A stretch of 6,188 nucleotides of DNA, taken from a bacterium (lineage in GTDB: Bacteria > Electryoneota > RPQS01). Positions 5,220 through 6,188 of the stretch are shown here, piece by piece (positions within the stretch are counted from its first letter, which is position 1; every line of letters starts with the position of its first letter). Position numbers and translations under genes: made by a program. The stretch lies in assembly GCA_028711875.1 (NCBI GenBank), contig JAQTRJ010000140.1, positions 1 to 6,188 on the forward strand, in the 5' to 3' direction. The notes beneath the pieces were generated by a model. It did not search any database. It was given only the letters and a program-made list of their open reading frames with translations, and was not told the origin of the DNA.

Positions 5220-6188
5220 ATGACACATCTTGACATTCCTCGCACGCCCACCGGAGATTCAATCTCCTGTAAAGGGTGGATTCAAGAAGCCGCTTTGCGA
5301 ATGCTGCTGAACAACCTCGATCCAGATGTGGCTGAAAATCGTGAAGAGCTGGTCGTCTATGGCGGTACCGGCCGCGCCGCCCGTTCCCGTGACGCGCTCT
5401 TTGCGATTCTAAGTGCGCTGCGTAAACTCGAAGGCGACGAAACCCTCCTTGTGCAGTCGGGCAAGCCGGTCGGCGTCGTGACGACGCACGCCGACGCGCC
5501 GCGAGTGTTGATCGCCAACTCGAATCTGGTTCCGCAATGGGCGACCTGGGACTATTTCCACGAGCTGGAGGCGAAAGGTCTCATCATGTACGGACAGATG
5601 ACGGCCGGCTCGTGGATTTACATCGGCACGCAGGGAATTCTACAGGGCACCTATGAGACGTTCGCCGCGCTCGCCGCAAAGCATTTCGGCGGAACCCTCA
5701 ATGGCCGATGGGTTCTTACCGGTGGACTGGGTGGAATGGGCGGCGCGCAGCCGATGTCGGTGACTCTGAACGGCGGCGCGGTTCTCATCGTCGAAGTGGA
5801 TCCGGCCCGCATTCGCCGCCGTGTGGAAATCGGTTACTGTGACCGGCAGACGGCGAGTCTCGACGAAGCGCTTGCGTGGATTCACAATGCGACGGAAAAG
5901 GGTGAACCGCTCTCCGTCGGTCTGCTGGGCAACTGCGCCGACGTTCTGCCCGAGTTGCTGAAACGAAACGTGCTGCCCGATGTGGTGACCGATCAGACCT
6001 CCGCTCATGATGAACTCAACGGCTATGTTCCCCACGGACTATCCTTTGAGGATGCTTTGGCACTGCGCAAGCGGGATCCGAAGGAATACATTCAGCGCAG
6101 TACGAATTCGATGGTCGTTCATACGCGGGCAATGGTGGAGTTCCAGAAGCGCGGCGCGATCGTGTTCGACTACGGCAATAATCTGCGC
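5220..6188 (+). CDS. hutU: urocanate hydratase (urocanase), N-terminal 323 residues, open at the window edge
   Basis: Urocanase converts urocanate to 4-imidazolone-5-propionate, the second step of histidine degradation, using tightly bound NAD+ as an electrophile. The frame runs without a stop from ATG 5220 to base 6188, about 60% of a usual protein of about 550 residues. Family blocks are clear: [19 protein letters not shown] (17-35), [11 protein letters not shown] (45-55), [11 protein letters not shown] (76-86), [18 protein letters not shown] (93-110), [18 protein letters not shown] (123-140), the glycine-rich NAD-region segment [10 protein letters not shown] (169-178), [18 protein letters not shown] (254-271) and FDYGNN (316-321). 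The usual N(W)(E/D) after GKAAR reads SRD here. No other in-frame start exists back to TGA at 5196-5198, and the conserved KGW block excludes the next ATG at 5301. No Shine-Dalgarno is visible before 5220. The later catalytic cysteine region is outside the window. Confidence 0.96.
   Translation, partial: MTHLDIPRTPTGDSISCKGWIQEAALRMLLNNLDPDVAENREELVVYGGTGRAARSRDALFAILSALRKLEGDETLLVQSGKPVGVVTTHADAPRVLIANSNLVPQWATWDYFHELEAKGLIMYGQMTAGSWIYIGTQGILQGTYETFAALAAKHFGGTLNGRWVLTGGLGGMGGAQPMSVTLNGGAVLIVEVDPARIRRRVEIGYCDRQTASLDEALAWIHNATEKGEPLSVGLLGNCADVLPELLKRNVLPDVVTDQTSAHDELNGYVPHGLSFEDALALRKRDPKEYIQRSTNSMVVHTRAMVEFQKRGAIVFDYGNNLR

Noticed and set aside
4484..5251. Minus-strand open frame opposite rplQ and the intergenic region
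   Set aside because: Runs antisense through L17 and the terminator; composition looks like a reverse reading of the Lys/Ala tail and AT-rich spacer.
5640..6035. Minus-strand open frame opposite hutU
   Set aside because: The + strand frame is clearly urocanase throughout; this is its antisense shadow.

Overview
The window is a conserved bacterial chromosomal segment: the downstream end of the spc/alpha ribosomal-protein cluster, then the start of a histidine-degradation gene. All recognised genes are on the + strand. The order is secY (last codons only), adk, map, infA, rpmJ, rpsM, rpsK, rpsD, rpoA, rplQ, a rho-independent terminator, about 170 bases of AT-rich intergenic DNA, and hutU, which runs off the right edge.

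The organism is a bacterium of moderately high GC. It has zinc-ribbon ('C+') forms of L36 and S4 and makes liberal use of non-ATG starts (GTG for map, TTG for infA and rpsK). Having adk and map between secY and infA is the Bacillus/Thermus-like arrangement. Having rpsD between rpsK and rpoA is like E. coli and Thermus and unlike Bacillus subtilis. L17 carries a Lys/Ala-rich C-terminal tail, which I associate loosely with Bacteroidetes-like and related (FCB) lineages. I cannot place the phylum from this window alone.

Positions 1-4987 look like one transcription unit. The genes are tightly packed: adk/map share GTGA, rpoA/rplQ share ATGA, and the other gaps are 16-67 bases. The products serve protein export (SecY), adenylate balance (Adk), N-terminal Met removal (MetAP), translation initiation (IF1), ribosome assembly (L36, S13, S11, S4, L17) and transcription (RNA polymerase alpha). 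Two of the longer gaps hold GC-rich hairpins (infA-rpmJ and rpsM-rpsK). The unit ends at a clear hairpin plus U-tract at about 5013-5050.

The right part (5051-6188) holds an AT-rich control region with candidate -35/-10 elements and small dyads, then the first 323 codons of urocanate hydratase. This gene probably has its own promoter and is unrelated in function to the ribosomal cluster.

I see no mobile element, CRISPR array, tRNA or rRNA, and no evidence of a previously undescribed system. The points worth a second look are modest. They are an adenylate kinase LID with only three of its four zinc ligands, several Shine-Dalgarno sites unusually close to their start codons, TTG starts in infA and rpsK, two intercistronic hairpins, the L17 tail, a G8 tract inside map, and a hutU start with no visible ribosome binding site.
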